Origin: Streptomyces sp. CBMA291
GTDB lineage: Bacteria; Actinomycetota; Actinomycetes; Streptomycetales; Streptomycetaceae
Assembly: GCF_014596525.1 (NCBI RefSeq)
Contig: NZ_MSJP01000070.1
Coordinates: forward strand, 1 to 33,985
Reading direction: 5' to 3'
DNA length: 33,985 bases
Positions 1-7,936 of the stretch are shown here, one piece after another; position 1 is the first letter of the stretch, and each line of letters begins with the position of its first letter. Both the position numbers and the translations under genes were made by a program. The notes below the pieces were generated by a model. It was not told the DNA's origin and ran no database searches. It worked only from the letters and a program-made list of their open reading frames with translations.

Positions 1-127
1 GGCCCGTCGACGTGCGGGAGCCGCCGTCCGCCTCCGGCCGGGCGGAGGCGGCGGGCGCGGCGGCCGTCTGCTCGGCGAGGGCCTGGCGGCGGCGCTGGCG
101 GTTGAGGTGGTGACGGGGCGTCGGCAT
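1..127 (-). CDS. Partial Mce-associated protein candidate (N-terminus only)
   Basis: Only the first 42 codons are inside the window; the gene continues beyond base 1. It starts with ATG at 127 and has an upstream AAGGA-type ribosome binding site about 10 bases away. The visible part is basic and then Ala/Pro-rich (begins MPTPRHHLNRQRRRQ), which looks like a disordered cytoplasmic tail before a membrane segment. It lies 49 bases after the preceding Mas gene on the same strand. The position at the end of an mce operon suggests a fourth Mce-associated membrane protein, but no diagnostic domain is visible, so this rests on context alone. Confidence 0.5.
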   Translation of the reverse strand, partial: MPTPRHHLNRQRRRQALAEQTAAAPAASARPEADGGSRTSTG

Positions 128-176
128 CGTGCGGTGTCCTTTCGGGTGCGGGTGGCTCGCGCGGGTACGGCCCTGG

Positions 177-719
177 TCAGCCGGTCGCCGTGCCGCCCAC
201 GGGGGCCTGGCCCAGGCCGCTGAGCTTCCACTGGCCGTCGGTGCGGGTGAGTTCGCCCAGCATGCGGCTGTCCTTGTCGGTGCTCTTGGCGTCGGAGGTC
301 GTGACCGTGACCCGCAGGGCGACGAGCACCCGGGCCCGCCCGGACCGGTCGTCGAGTTCCGTGACGGCGCCGGAGAGCACCCGGGCCGTGGTCACCGTCT
401 TCGCGGTCCTCACCTGGTCGGTGAACCGCGCCCGCCCCTCGACGAGTTGGCGGTGCAGCTCGCCGGTCGTGGAGGACTCCCAGAGGTCGATCCCCTGGTC
501 GACCTTCCGGTGGTCGAGGGTGTTGAGGTTCTGCACGGCCTGCTCGCCCGCCGCGAGCGCCCGGTCGCGCTGCACGGCGTACGCGGCGGAGTCGTCGTGG
601 GCGGCGGCGTACCAGTCCCGGCCCGCCCAGGCCGCGAATCCCGCCGCGACCAGGGCCAGGACGAGGGCCGCTGCCAGGGCCGGGCGGATGCCCGCCGGGG
701 TGCGGTCCGCGCGTGTCAT
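177..719 (-). CDS. Mce-associated membrane protein (third Mas)
   Basis: A 180-residue protein with a short basic cytoplasmic N-terminus, one membrane helix (about residues 12-32, Ala/Leu/Val-rich) and an extracytoplasmic domain. The domain has the pattern seen in Mas proteins: a helical stretch with LNTLDH and a WESSTTGEL motif, then beta strands ending in the GQWKLSGLG region. It is clearly related to the gene at 1738-2253 (LNTLD, W-ESSTG-L in both). Mas proteins are thought to stabilise or assist the Mce complex; the exact role is unknown. ATG at 719 was chosen because GGGAG precedes it by 6 bases. An in-frame ATG at 743, which would overlap the upstream gene, is an alternative. Confidence 0.8.
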   Translation of the reverse strand: MTRADRTPAGIRPALAAALVLALVAAGFAAWAGRDWYAAAHDDSAAYAVQRDRALAAGEQAVQNLNTLDHRKVDQGIDLWESSTTGELHRQLVEGRARFTDQVRTAKTVTTARVLSGAVTELDDRSGRARVLVALRVTVTTSDAKSTDKDSRMLGELTRTDGQWKLSGLGQAPVGGTATG

Positions 720-745
720 GGGGTGCTCCCGTCTCCCGCTCATGG

Positions 746-1741
746 TCAGCGGGCCTTGATGTCGACGATCTGCCACCGGTCTCCCCCGAGAGTCGCGGTG
801 ACGGTGAGCTGGGCCGCGGCCGAGGTGGGTGCGGCCCCGTCCCGCCGCGAGGTCTGGTCGAGGAACACGAGGAGACGCGCGCTGTCCCCGTCGAGTTCGA
901 TCACCGCGGTGCGGACGGCCTGTGTGCCGAGGGTGATCCGCTGCTTCACCAGGCTCGCGCGGACCTGCGCGAACAGGTCCTCGTACTGCCGGGCCGCGCG
1001 TCCGGCCAGCACGTGGTCGGCGGAGCGTTCGGCGGCCTCGGTGTTGCCGGGGGTGTAGGAGAAGACCCGGGCGAGGCCCTCCCCCACGTCCCCGGCGACC
1101 CGGGCGGTGGCCCCGGCGTCGGTGAGCGCCTGATTCCGCGCGGCCGGGGTCGACCGGAGCCCGTTCGCCGCGTGGAAGAACCAGCCACCTGCGACGAGGA
1201 GGGCGAGGACGGCGACGGCGAGGAGGACACCGGGACGGGGGAGGCGCGACCGACGGGGGGCCGGGTCCTCACTGTCGCCGTCCGCGCCCTGGACCGGGGC
1301 CTCGCTGTCGCCGTCCGCGCCCTGGCCCGGAGCCTCACTGCCACCGTCCGCGCCCTGGGCCAGGGCCCCGTCGTCGTGTACGTCCGCGTCGTCCGTGCGG
1401 GCTGTGGCCTCGTCTGCTCCGGCGCCTGGGCCCGAGCCCGCGTCGTCCGTGCCCGCCTCGTCCTCGGCGACGGCCTCCGCCCCGGAAACGGCACCCGCAT
1501 CGGCGGTGTCCCGTACCGGGTCGGGCCCGTCCCCCGGCTCGGACCCGTCCGTGGCCTTCCGGGGCCGTTCGGCCCCGGTGTCCTTCGCGTCCGCGTCCGG
1601 CCCCGAGGCCCCGGTCTTCGTGCCTTCACCCGGCCCGGGGGTCCCCGTCTTCGCACCCCGGTCCGGTCCGGAGGTCCCCGTCCTGGCTCCGCCGATCGGC
1701 CCGGAGGCCGCCCTCTGTGTGTCCCTCAGGATGCGCGTCAC
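746..1741 (-). CDS. Mce-associated membrane protein with long acidic repeat-containing cytoplasmic tail (second Mas)
   Basis: A 331-residue protein in three parts. Residues 1-165 are disordered, acidic and Gly/Ala/Asp/Glu/Pro-rich, with two blocks of 11-residue tandem repeats. A membrane helix follows at about 172-190. The extracytoplasmic domain of about 140 residues ends in the Mas-like pattern DRWQIVDIKAR. It begins with GTG, and GTGA overlaps the stop of the upstream Mas gene by 4 bases, so the two are translationally coupled. The two neighbouring complete Mas proteins lack this tail. It probably sits in the Mce complex; the tail could be a cytoplasmic protein-binding or spacer segment, which is inference. 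Confidence 0.8.
   Translation of the reverse strand: MTRILRDTQRAASGPIGGARTGTSGPDRGAKTGTPGPGEGTKTGASGPDADAKDTGAERPRKATDGSEPGDGPDPVRDTADAGAVSGAEAVAEDEAGTDDAGSGPGAGADEATARTDDADVHDDGALAQGADGGSEAPGQGADGDSEAPVQGADGDSEDPAPRRSRLPRPGVLLAVAVLALLVAGGWFFHAANGLRSTPAARNQALTDAGATARVAGDVGEGLARVFSYTPGNTEAAERSADHVLAGRAARQYEDLFAQVRASLVKQRITLGTQAVRTAVIELDGDSARLLVFLDQTSRRDGAAPTSAAAQLTVTATLGGDRWQIVDIKAR
1256..1354 (-). repeat. 33-base tandem repeat, three units, coding for GADGxSEAPxQ
   Basis: Three consecutive 11-codon units encode residues 130-162 of the second Mas protein: GADGGSEAPGQ, GADGDSEAPVQ and GADGDSEDPAP. The units are nearly identical at DNA level, so the copy number may vary between strains by slippage. 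Confidence 0.85.
1592..1690 (-). repeat. 33-base tandem repeat, three units, coding for GAxTGTxGPxx
   Basis: Residues 18-50 of the second Mas protein are three 11-residue units: GARTGTSGPDR, GAKTGTPGPGE and GTKTGASGPDA. The period equals that of the acidic repeat at 1256-1354, although the unit sequence differs and is basic rather than acidic. Confidence 0.8.
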
Positions 1742-2253
1742 CGCTTTCCGCCCTTCTCCGTTCCGGCGACGGGCACCGCGCTCAGCGCCGCGACCTTCCA
1801 GGTGCGCTCGCCCGTACGCGTCAGGACGGCCTCCAGGCGCTTGCGGTCACTGGACGGTTTGCCCGGCCCGAGGGGCGTCACCTCCACCCGTACGGTCGCG
1901 ATGAGCTTCGCCGTACCGGCCCTGGTGTCGAGCGCGGTGAGCGCCGCCTCGGTCACCGTGGCGCGTGCCGAGGCTCCCTCCGCGGGCCGGGTGCCGCCCA
2001 GTTCGGTGCGGAGCGGGCCGGTGGAGGACTCCCGCCAGGCCTCGATGCCCGCCTTCGCGCGCGCGGTGGTCGAGGCGTCGAGGGTGTTCAGGACGGTGAG
2101 GCGGTCACGGCCCTCGGCGAGGGCGGTGTCCCGCTCGCGGCCGAAGGCGAGTTCCTGATCGCCCCGGGCCCGCGCGTACGTCCAGGCGCCCGTGCCGCAG
2201 AAGCCGAGGGCGACGACGAGGGCGCAGGTGCCGAGGACACGGGCCCGCCTCAT
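1738..2253 (-). CDS. Mce-associated membrane protein (first Mas)
   Basis: A 171-residue protein. It begins MRRARVLG and has a single membrane helix at about residues 7-26. The extracytoplasmic domain contains LNTLDASTTARAKAGI and WRESSTGPLR, followed by a strand-rich half ending near TWKVAALSAVPV. The same pattern is found in the product of 177-719. ATG overlaps the stop of mceF as ATGA. Mas genes directly after mceF are typical of actinobacterial mce operons and are believed to help assemble or stabilise the importer. The function here is inferred from position and the shared pattern. Confidence 0.82.
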   Translation of the reverse strand: MRRARVLGTCALVVALGFCGTGAWTYARARGDQELAFGRERDTALAEGRDRLTVLNTLDASTTARAKAGIEAWRESSTGPLRTELGGTRPAEGASARATVTEAALTALDTRAGTAKLIATVRVEVTPLGPGKPSSDRKRLEAVLTRTGERTWKVAALSAVPVAGTEKGGKR

Positions 2254-3533
2254 CGGGTGCTCCCGGTGCCCAGGCCGAGGAGACCGGCCATGTCGGTGGG
2301 GTTCCCGGAGTCGCCGGGCAGGGCGAGCGCGCCCGGCAGGCCCGTCCGCTGGGCCGCCGTGCCGGTGGCCGTGCCCGCGCTGCCCGAGGGCAGGGAGCCG
2401 GGCTTGGCGGCGGCCGGTACGGGGCCGCTCGCGGGGGCCTGTCCCGAGCCGCGTACGTTGACCCCGCTCGCCGCCGGACTCGTGCAGGAGGCGCCGGTGT
2501 TGAGGGCGGGCGCGGTGCCCAGGTCGAGGCCGTTGCGGTAGCGCGTGCCGCCGTATCCGGAGGTGCAGGGCAGGGGTTTGAAGAAGGTGACCGCCAGGCC
2601 GATGTTCAGGTGTCCGTCGTCGACGGCGGTGGCTCCGGCGGAGACGGCGGCGGGGTACTTCACCAGCAGTTCCTCCATGCCCCGCTGCCGGGTGACGGCC
2701 AGTTCCGAGGTGGTGAGGAGGTTGGCGAGGACGACGCTCAGACTGGGGTCGAGGTCCCGCAGGAGGCCGCTGACCTGCCCGGTCGCGTCGGGTGCGACGG
2801 CCAGGAGGCGGCGCAGGTCGGCGTCGGAGCCCTTGAGGGTGGCGGCGAGGTCGCGGGCTCCGGTGGCGAAGTCGCGGATGGCGCGGCTCTCCTCTGCCTG
2901 GGTGCGCAGGACGACCTCGCCGTCCTCGATGAGCCGGATGGTGGTGGGCAGCGACTCGTCGGCGGCCTCGACGAAGCCGCTGCCGCTGTCCAGGAGGACC
3001 TGGAGGTCGTCGCCGTGGCCCTCGAAGGCCTTGCCGAACTCGTCGACGACCGTGCGCAGGGAGTCCAGCGGTACGGAGCCGGCGAGGCTGTTCATGCTGG
3101 CCAGGACGTCGGTGACGGGGGCGGGGACCTCGGTGTCGGTCTGTTCGATGCGGGCGCCGTCGGCGAGGTAGGGGGCGCCGTCGCTCTCGGGCCGCAGGTC
3201 GATGTACTGCTCGCCGACGGCGGAGAGCCCGGCGACGACGGCTCGGGCGTCGGCGGGGATGCGGGGCGCGGACTTCTTGATGCGCAGTTCGGCCACGACG
3301 CCGTCGGCGGTGAGGTCGATGGCGCCGACGCGGCCCACGGAGACGCCCCGGTAGGTGACGTCGGAGTGGGTGAACAGACCGCCGGTGCGGGCGAGGTGGA
3401 CCCGGACGGTGTAGTGGTCGGCGACGCCCGCGTACCGGCCCAGGTCGGCGTAGCGGACGCCGACGTAGCCGAGCACGAGGACGGCGATGACCAGGAAGGC
3501 GAGGTTCTTCAGGCGTACGGTGCGGGTGATCAC
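2250..3533 (-). CDS. mceF: MCE family protein, position F
   Basis: A 427-residue MCE-domain protein, the sixth and last of the set. It has an N-terminal membrane anchor (about 10-27). The MCE domain follows at about 40-120, with the typical V-YRGVSVGRVGAIDL pattern and GEQYIDLRP. A long helical region (about 135-300) then leads to a Gly/Ala/Pro/Ser-rich low-complexity tail with two Cys near 325-350. MCE proteins form hexameric rings and tunnels that carry lipids across the periplasm to YrbE permeases. The start is GTG, overlapping the stop of mceE as GTGA. The letter F is assigned from gene order and the FFKP and NGLDLG features common in MceF. Confidence 0.9.
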   Translation of the reverse strand: MITRTVRLKNLAFLVIAVLVLGYVGVRYADLGRYAGVADHYTVRVHLARTGGLFTHSDVTYRGVSVGRVGAIDLTADGVVAELRIKKSAPRIPADARAVVAGLSAVGEQYIDLRPESDGAPYLADGARIEQTDTEVPAPVTDVLASMNSLAGSVPLDSLRTVVDEFGKAFEGHGDDLQVLLDSGSGFVEAADESLPTTIRLIEDGEVVLRTQAEESRAIRDFATGARDLAATLKGSDADLRRLLAVAPDATGQVSGLLRDLDPSLSVVLANLLTTSELAVTRQRGMEELLVKYPAAVSAGATAVDDGHLNIGLAVTFFKPLPCTSGYGGTRYRNGLDLGTAPALNTGASCTSPAASGVNVRGSGQAPASGPVPAAAKPGSLPSGSAGTATGTAAQRTGLPGALALPGDSGNPTDMAGLLGLGTGSTR

Positions 3534-4762
3534 CGGGGGTCGCCTCCGTCCTTCGGTGCGGTGGTCCGGCCGGACGGGACCGTCGTGACCGGCGGCAGCG
3601 GCAGGGCCGTGCCGCGGCTCCGGGCGGCGCCTTCCGCGCCCGGTTCGGGCTCGGGCTCCGGTTCGGTGGTCGGGGTCGGCGAGGGGGGCGGGAGTTCGTC
3701 GCGGGGGATCAGCGGCGGGGTGACCTCGGTGCCGGGGGCGGCGGTGAGGTGCAGATAGGTGTTGAGGTAGTCGCCCTTGACGCCCTTGAGGACCTCGTCG
3801 GTGAAGGGGTATGTGAGGAGTGCCTGGAGTGACTCGGGCAGGTCGGCCCCGGCGTCCGCGAGGGCGGTCAGGGTGGGGGCGAGGGCCTTGAGGTCGGCGA
3901 CCATGTCCTTCTTGCCGGCGTCGATGGTGCTGACGGCGACCCCGGAGAGGGTGTCGAGGGCGCGCAGCATGGTCAGGAGCGAGCCCCGCTGGTTCTCCAG
4001 GGTCTTCAGACCGGGCGCGAGTCCGGTGAGGACGGTGTCGACGTCCTTCTTGCGTCCGGCGAGGGTGGCGGAGAGCCGGTTGAGTCCGTCGAGGGCGCGG
4101 GTGATGTCGGCGCGGTGCGCGTCGAGGGTGGTGACGAGCGTGTTCACCCGGTCGAGCATGGAGCGCACCTCGGGTTCGCGGCCGCCGAGCGCCGCGTTGA
4201 GTTCGCGGGTGATGGTCTTGAGCTGGTTGACGCCGCCGCCGTTGAGGAGCAGGGAGAGGGCGCCGAAGACCTCTTCGACCTCGGTGTTGCGGCTGGTGCG
4301 GGCGAGGGGGATGACGCTGCCTTCGGTGAGGCGGCTGCCGTCGTCCTTGGGCGGGGCGACCAGTTGGATGTACTTCTCGCCGAGGAGGCTGGACTGTTCG
4401 AGGCGGGCGCCCGCGCCCGCGGGGAGCCGTACGTCGCCGTTGATCCTTAGGGTGACGCGGGCGGTCCAGGTGCCGGCGCCGGGGGCGAGTTCGATGGCGG
4501 AGACGCGGCCGACGGCCACGTCGTCGACCTTGACCGCGGACTGCGGGACGAGGCTGAGGACGTCGTCGAGTTCGGCGGTGACGGTGTACGGGTGGGAGCC
4601 GAGGTCGGCGCCGCCGGGCAGCGGGAGGTCCTCGATGCCGTCGAAGCGGACGGGGTGGGCGGGGAGCCCGCCGAGGATCACGGCGATGCCGAGTCCGAGG
4701 GCGACGACGGCGACGGCGCCCGCGCCGAGGGCCTTCCCCGAGGGGGTCGCGTTGCCTTTCAC
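3530..4762 (-). CDS. mceE: MCE family protein, position E
   Basis: A 410-residue MCE protein. It has an N-terminal hydrophobic anchor (about 12-33), then a segment containing FDGIEDLPLPGG that is characteristic of MceE/LprK proteins. The MCE domain (about 60-140) includes VKVDDVAVGRVSAIEL and LGEKYIQL. A long coiled helical region follows, and the C-terminus is Pro/Thr/Glu-rich with a (PE)n stretch around 365-375. Mycobacterial MceE is a lipoprotein, but no lipobox Cys is visible in this anchor. It starts with GTG overlapping the mceD stop (GTGA). It is expected to be one of six subunits of a lipid-conducting tunnel. Confidence 0.9.
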   Translation of the reverse strand: MKGNATPSGKALGAGAVAVVALGLGIAVILGGLPAHPVRFDGIEDLPLPGGADLGSHPYTVTAELDDVLSLVPQSAVKVDDVAVGRVSAIELAPGAGTWTARVTLRINGDVRLPAGAGARLEQSSLLGEKYIQLVAPPKDDGSRLTEGSVIPLARTSRNTEVEEVFGALSLLLNGGGVNQLKTITRELNAALGGREPEVRSMLDRVNTLVTTLDAHRADITRALDGLNRLSATLAGRKKDVDTVLTGLAPGLKTLENQRGSLLTMLRALDTLSGVAVSTIDAGKKDMVADLKALAPTLTALADAGADLPESLQALLTYPFTDEVLKGVKGDYLNTYLHLTAAPGTEVTPPLIPRDELPPPSPTPTTEPEPEPEPGAEGAARSRGTALPLPPVTTVPSGRTTAPKDGGDPR

Positions 4763-5838
4763 CGGTCTCCCTCCGCGTCGGTGCCTGTGGGGCTTTCGGT
4801 GGGCGAGGGGCTACCGGTGCCTGCGGGGCCTTCGGTGTCCGAGGAGGCGCCGGAGACGGGCAGCGGGAGGAGGGGTCCGCCCGAGCTGATCTCGTTGAGG
4901 TTGGCGCGTCCGTGCAGGGTGCGGGTGTCCTTGTCGTAGGCGTCGACGAGGTTGCTCGCGGCGAGCGGGGCGACGTCGAGGGCCTCGGCGAGGGAGGCGC
5001 GCTGGTCGACGAGGGTCTGGGTGAGGGGCACGAGCCGGTCGACGTTCTTCTTGAGTTCGCCCCGGTTGTCCTTGATGAAGGTCTTGACCTGGGCGAGGGC
5101 CTTGCCGAGTTCCTTGAGGGCGGCGGCGAGGTCGTCCTTGTTCTCGGCGAAGTAGGTGACGACCTCGTCCAGGCGTTCCTGGGCGGTGCGGACGTCGCCG
5201 TCCTTCTTCCTGAGCATGCCGGTGAAGGTCTGGAGCTGGCCGAGGGTGGTGAAGAGCTGTTCGCTGCTGCCGTCGAGGGTCTTGGCCGCCTTGCCGAACT
5301 CCTCGATGGAGGTGCCGATGGCGGCGCCGTTGCCCTTGAGGTTGCGGGCGCCGGTGTCGAGGAGTTCGGAGAGGGCTCCGGCGGAGTTGGCGCCGTCGGG
5401 GCCGAGTGCCTCGCCGAGCCGGGTGATCGAGTCGTAGAGCTGGTCGATCTCGACGGGGGTGCGGTTGCGGGATGCGGGCAGTTGGGCGCCGTCGGCGAGG
5501 GCGGGTCCGCCGCCGTAGGCGGGGGTGAGCTGGATGTAGCGGTCGGCGACGATGCTGGGGGCGACGACGAGGGCGCGGGCGCCGGCGGGGACGCGGACGC
5601 CTTCGTCGAGGCGGAGTCCGACGCGGACGCGGGTGCCCTGCGGTTCGACGGACTCGACCTCGCCGACCCGTACGCCGAGGACGCGCAGGTCGGATCCGGC
5701 GTAGATGCCGACGGCCCGGTCGAACCAGGCGGTGACGTGGGTGCCTTCGGAGCGCAGGACGCGGACGGCGACGAGTCCGCAGGCGGCGAGCACCACGAGG
5801 GCGACTCCTGCGACGAGGGGTTTCCTGGCTCTGGTCAT
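4759..5838 (-). CDS. mceD: MCE family protein, position D, with possible lipobox
   Basis: A 359-residue MCE protein. ATG at 5838 was chosen because it makes an ATGA overlap with the mceC stop, like the other junctions; a longer reading frame starting at 5886 is unlikely. The MCE domain (about 36-115) has WFDRAVGIYAGSDLRVLGVRVG and ADRYIQLTP. A helical coiled region runs to about 310. The hydrophobic N-terminus contains LAAC at residues 17-20, which matches a lipobox, but the hydrophobic stretch continues after the Cys, so lipidation is uncertain. The role is as for the other MCE subunits. Confidence 0.9.
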   Translation of the reverse strand: MTRARKPLVAGVALVVLAACGLVAVRVLRSEGTHVTAWFDRAVGIYAGSDLRVLGVRVGEVESVEPQGTRVRVGLRLDEGVRVPAGARALVVAPSIVADRYIQLTPAYGGGPALADGAQLPASRNRTPVEIDQLYDSITRLGEALGPDGANSAGALSELLDTGARNLKGNGAAIGTSIEEFGKAAKTLDGSSEQLFTTLGQLQTFTGMLRKKDGDVRTAQERLDEVVTYFAENKDDLAAALKELGKALAQVKTFIKDNRGELKKNVDRLVPLTQTLVDQRASLAEALDVAPLAASNLVDAYDKDTRTLHGRANLNEISSGGPLLPLPVSGASSDTEGPAGTGSPSPTESPTGTDAEGDR

Positions 5839-6884
5839 CGTGTGGCACTCCCCTGGGCCGTCGGCTTCTGTTGCGGCGGCATGCATCCGGTCGCGGGCTG
5901 CGAGGTCGCGGGCAGGTAGCTTCGGGGCACCACTCCGCAGAGATAGCTGTCGAACCAGCGCCCGTTGCCGAGGGTGTTGCCGACGAGCCGGTAGTACGGG
6001 CCGATGAGGGCGAGGGTCTTGTCGAGTTGGCCGCTGTTCTTCTCCAGGACGCCGGTGACGCGGCCGAGGGCCTTGAGGGTGGGGCCGAGCTGCCGGTCGT
6101 TGTCGTCGACCAGACCGCTGAGTTCGGTGCCCAGGGCCTTGCTGCCCTTGAGGAGGGCGCGGACGGCGTCGCGGCGCCTCTGGAGTTCGCCGAGGAGCGA
6201 TCCGCCGTCCTCGATGAGCGTCTCGAAGCTGGACTTCTTGTCCTCCAGGGTCTTGGTGAACCGCTTGCTGTTCTCCAGGAGCCGGACGAGTTCGGTGTCG
6301 CGCTTGGAGACGGTCTTCGACAGTTCGGACAGGCCGGTGGCGGCGTTGCGCACGTGCGGCGGGGAGTTCTTGAAGGTGTCGGAGATGGTCTCGAAGCTCT
6401 CGGCGAGCTTCTCGGTGTCGATGGCGTCGACGGTGCCGCTGAGGTCCTGGAAGGCCTGGGTGACGTCGTACGGGGAGGTGGTGCGGGACCGGGGGATGCG
6501 GGTCCCGGGGTCCTGGGGGGCGGAGCCCAGCGGGTCGAGTGCCAGGTACTTCTCGCCGAGGAGGGTCTTGATGGCGATGGCGGCGGTGGACTTGTCGCCG
6601 ACCCAGGCGTCGCCGACCTCGAAGGTCACCTTGACCTTGGGCCCGTCGAGGGCGACCGCGGTGACCTTGCCGACCTTGACGCCCGCGATGCGGACCTCGT
6701 CGCCGGTGTCGAGCCCGGCGGCTTCGGTGAAGTCGGCGCTGTAGGCGGTGCCGCCGCCGACGAAGGGAAGCCGTTCGACGTTGTACGCGAGGGCGGTGAG
6801 GAGGCCCAGGAGGACGAGGCCGACGACGGCGACGGCGATCGGGTTGCGTTCCTTGACCGGTGTGAACAGGGGGCGGGGTCTCAT
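5835..6884 (-). CDS. mceC: MCE family protein, position C
   Basis: A 349-residue MCE protein with an N-terminal anchor (about 16-35). The MCE domain (about 45-125) includes AAGLDTGDEVRIAGVKVG and LGEKYLALDP. A helical region to about 300 is followed by the NGRWFDSYLC segment seen near the end of MceB and MceC proteins. ATG at 6884 makes an ATGA overlap with the mceB stop. A GTG three codons upstream (6893) is possible but breaks the coupling pattern. It is a subunit of the predicted Mce lipid-transport tunnel. Confidence 0.92.
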   Translation of the reverse strand: MRPRPLFTPVKERNPIAVAVVGLVLLGLLTALAYNVERLPFVGGGTAYSADFTEAAGLDTGDEVRIAGVKVGKVTAVALDGPKVKVTFEVGDAWVGDKSTAAIAIKTLLGEKYLALDPLGSAPQDPGTRIPRSRTTSPYDVTQAFQDLSGTVDAIDTEKLAESFETISDTFKNSPPHVRNAATGLSELSKTVSKRDTELVRLLENSKRFTKTLEDKKSSFETLIEDGGSLLGELQRRRDAVRALLKGSKALGTELSGLVDDNDRQLGPTLKALGRVTGVLEKNSGQLDKTLALIGPYYRLVGNTLGNGRWFDSYLCGVVPRSYLPATSQPATGCMPPQQKPTAQGSATR

Positions 6885-7936
6885 CGGCCGCACCTCGTCT
6901 CGGTGACGGTGATGCCGGTCGGCGGCTTGGAGCCGTCGGAGGTGCCCACGCCGCTCACGCGTGCCTCGCAGAGGTAGAGGTTGAACCAGGAGCCGTAGGA
7001 GGACAGGCGGGCGAGGGCCGTCATCTTGGCGGGGGTGTTGGCGAGGAAGGCTTCCAGCTGGGGCGTGTGGTCGCCGAGGGTGCCGGAGAGGCGGCCCAGT
7101 TCGCGGATGTCCTTCTTCAGGGGCGCGCGGGCTTCCTGGAAGAGTCCGGCGGTGGTGGTGGTGAGGTCGCCGATGGCCTGGACGGCCTCGCCGAGGGGCT
7201 TGCGGTCGCCGTTGAAGCCGGTGACGAGCTTGCGGAGGGTGACGACGAGGTCGCCGAAGGCGGCTTCGCGGGTGTTGAGGGTGGTCAGGACGGTGTTGAG
7301 GTGGGTGACGACCTGGCCGACGACCTCGTCCTTGGCGGCGACGGTCCGGGTGAGGGAGCCGATGTGCTTCAGGAGGCTGTCGACGGTGCCGCTCTCGCCC
7401 TGGAGGACCTGGACGAGGGAGCCCGCGAGGTCGTTGACGTCGGCCGGTGAGAGCCCTTCGAACAGCGGCTTGAAGCCGTTGAACAGCAGGGTGAGGTCGA
7501 GTGCGGGGGTGGTGCGGGCGAGGGGGATGGTGTCGCCTTCGGCGAGGCTGCCGCCGAGGTCGCCGGTGCCCTGGCCGAGGGAGACGTACCGCTGGCCGAC
7601 CATGTTGAGGTACTTCACGGCGGCGGTGGCCGAGGACGGCAGGGCGCGGTCCTCGCGGACGGTGAAGGTGACCTGGGCGGTGCGCCGTTCGACCACGCGT
7701 ACGTCGGTGACCTCGCCGACCTTGACCCCGGCGACCCGTACCGAGTCGCCCTTGACGAGCCCGGTGACATCGGTGAACAGGGCCTTGTAGGAGCGGGTGT
7801 CGGAGCCCACTCCGGTGTTGGCGACGCTGAAGCCGAGGACGGTGGTGGCCAGGGCGGTGACCAGGACGAACGCGAGGGACTTGAGGACCGTTCCGGTCAG
7901 TCCGCGGCGGCGCGTGTGGGAGGGAGGCGTCGTCAT
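6881..7936 (-). CDS. mceB: MCE family protein, position B
   Basis: A 351-residue MCE protein with a Thr/Arg-rich cytoplasmic start and a membrane anchor at about 17-36. The MCE domain (about 45-125) has FTDVTGLVKGDSVRVAGVKVG and VGQRYVSLGQG. It continues into a helical region and ends with YGSWFNLYLCEA and a second Cys near the C-terminus, which could form a disulfide. It overlaps mceA by 4 bases (ATGA). Length and motifs agree with MceB proteins of actinobacteria. Confidence 0.92.
   Translation of the reverse strand: MTTPPSHTRRRGLTGTVLKSLAFVLVTALATTVLGFSVANTGVGSDTRSYKALFTDVTGLVKGDSVRVAGVKVGEVTDVRVVERRTAQVTFTVREDRALPSSATAAVKYLNMVGQRYVSLGQGTGDLGGSLAEGDTIPLARTTPALDLTLLFNGFKPLFEGLSPADVNDLAGSLVQVLQGESGTVDSLLKHIGSLTRTVAAKDEVVGQVVTHLNTVLTTLNTREAAFGDLVVTLRKLVTGFNGDRKPLGEAVQAIGDLTTTTAGLFQEARAPLKKDIRELGRLSGTLGDHTPQLEAFLANTPAKMTALARLSSYGSWFNLYLCEARVSGVGTSDGSKPPTGITVTETRCGR

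Noticed and set aside
1256..1690. CRISPR-like array
   Set aside because: The 33-base repeats are contiguous without spacers and stay in frame in a protein-coding gene.
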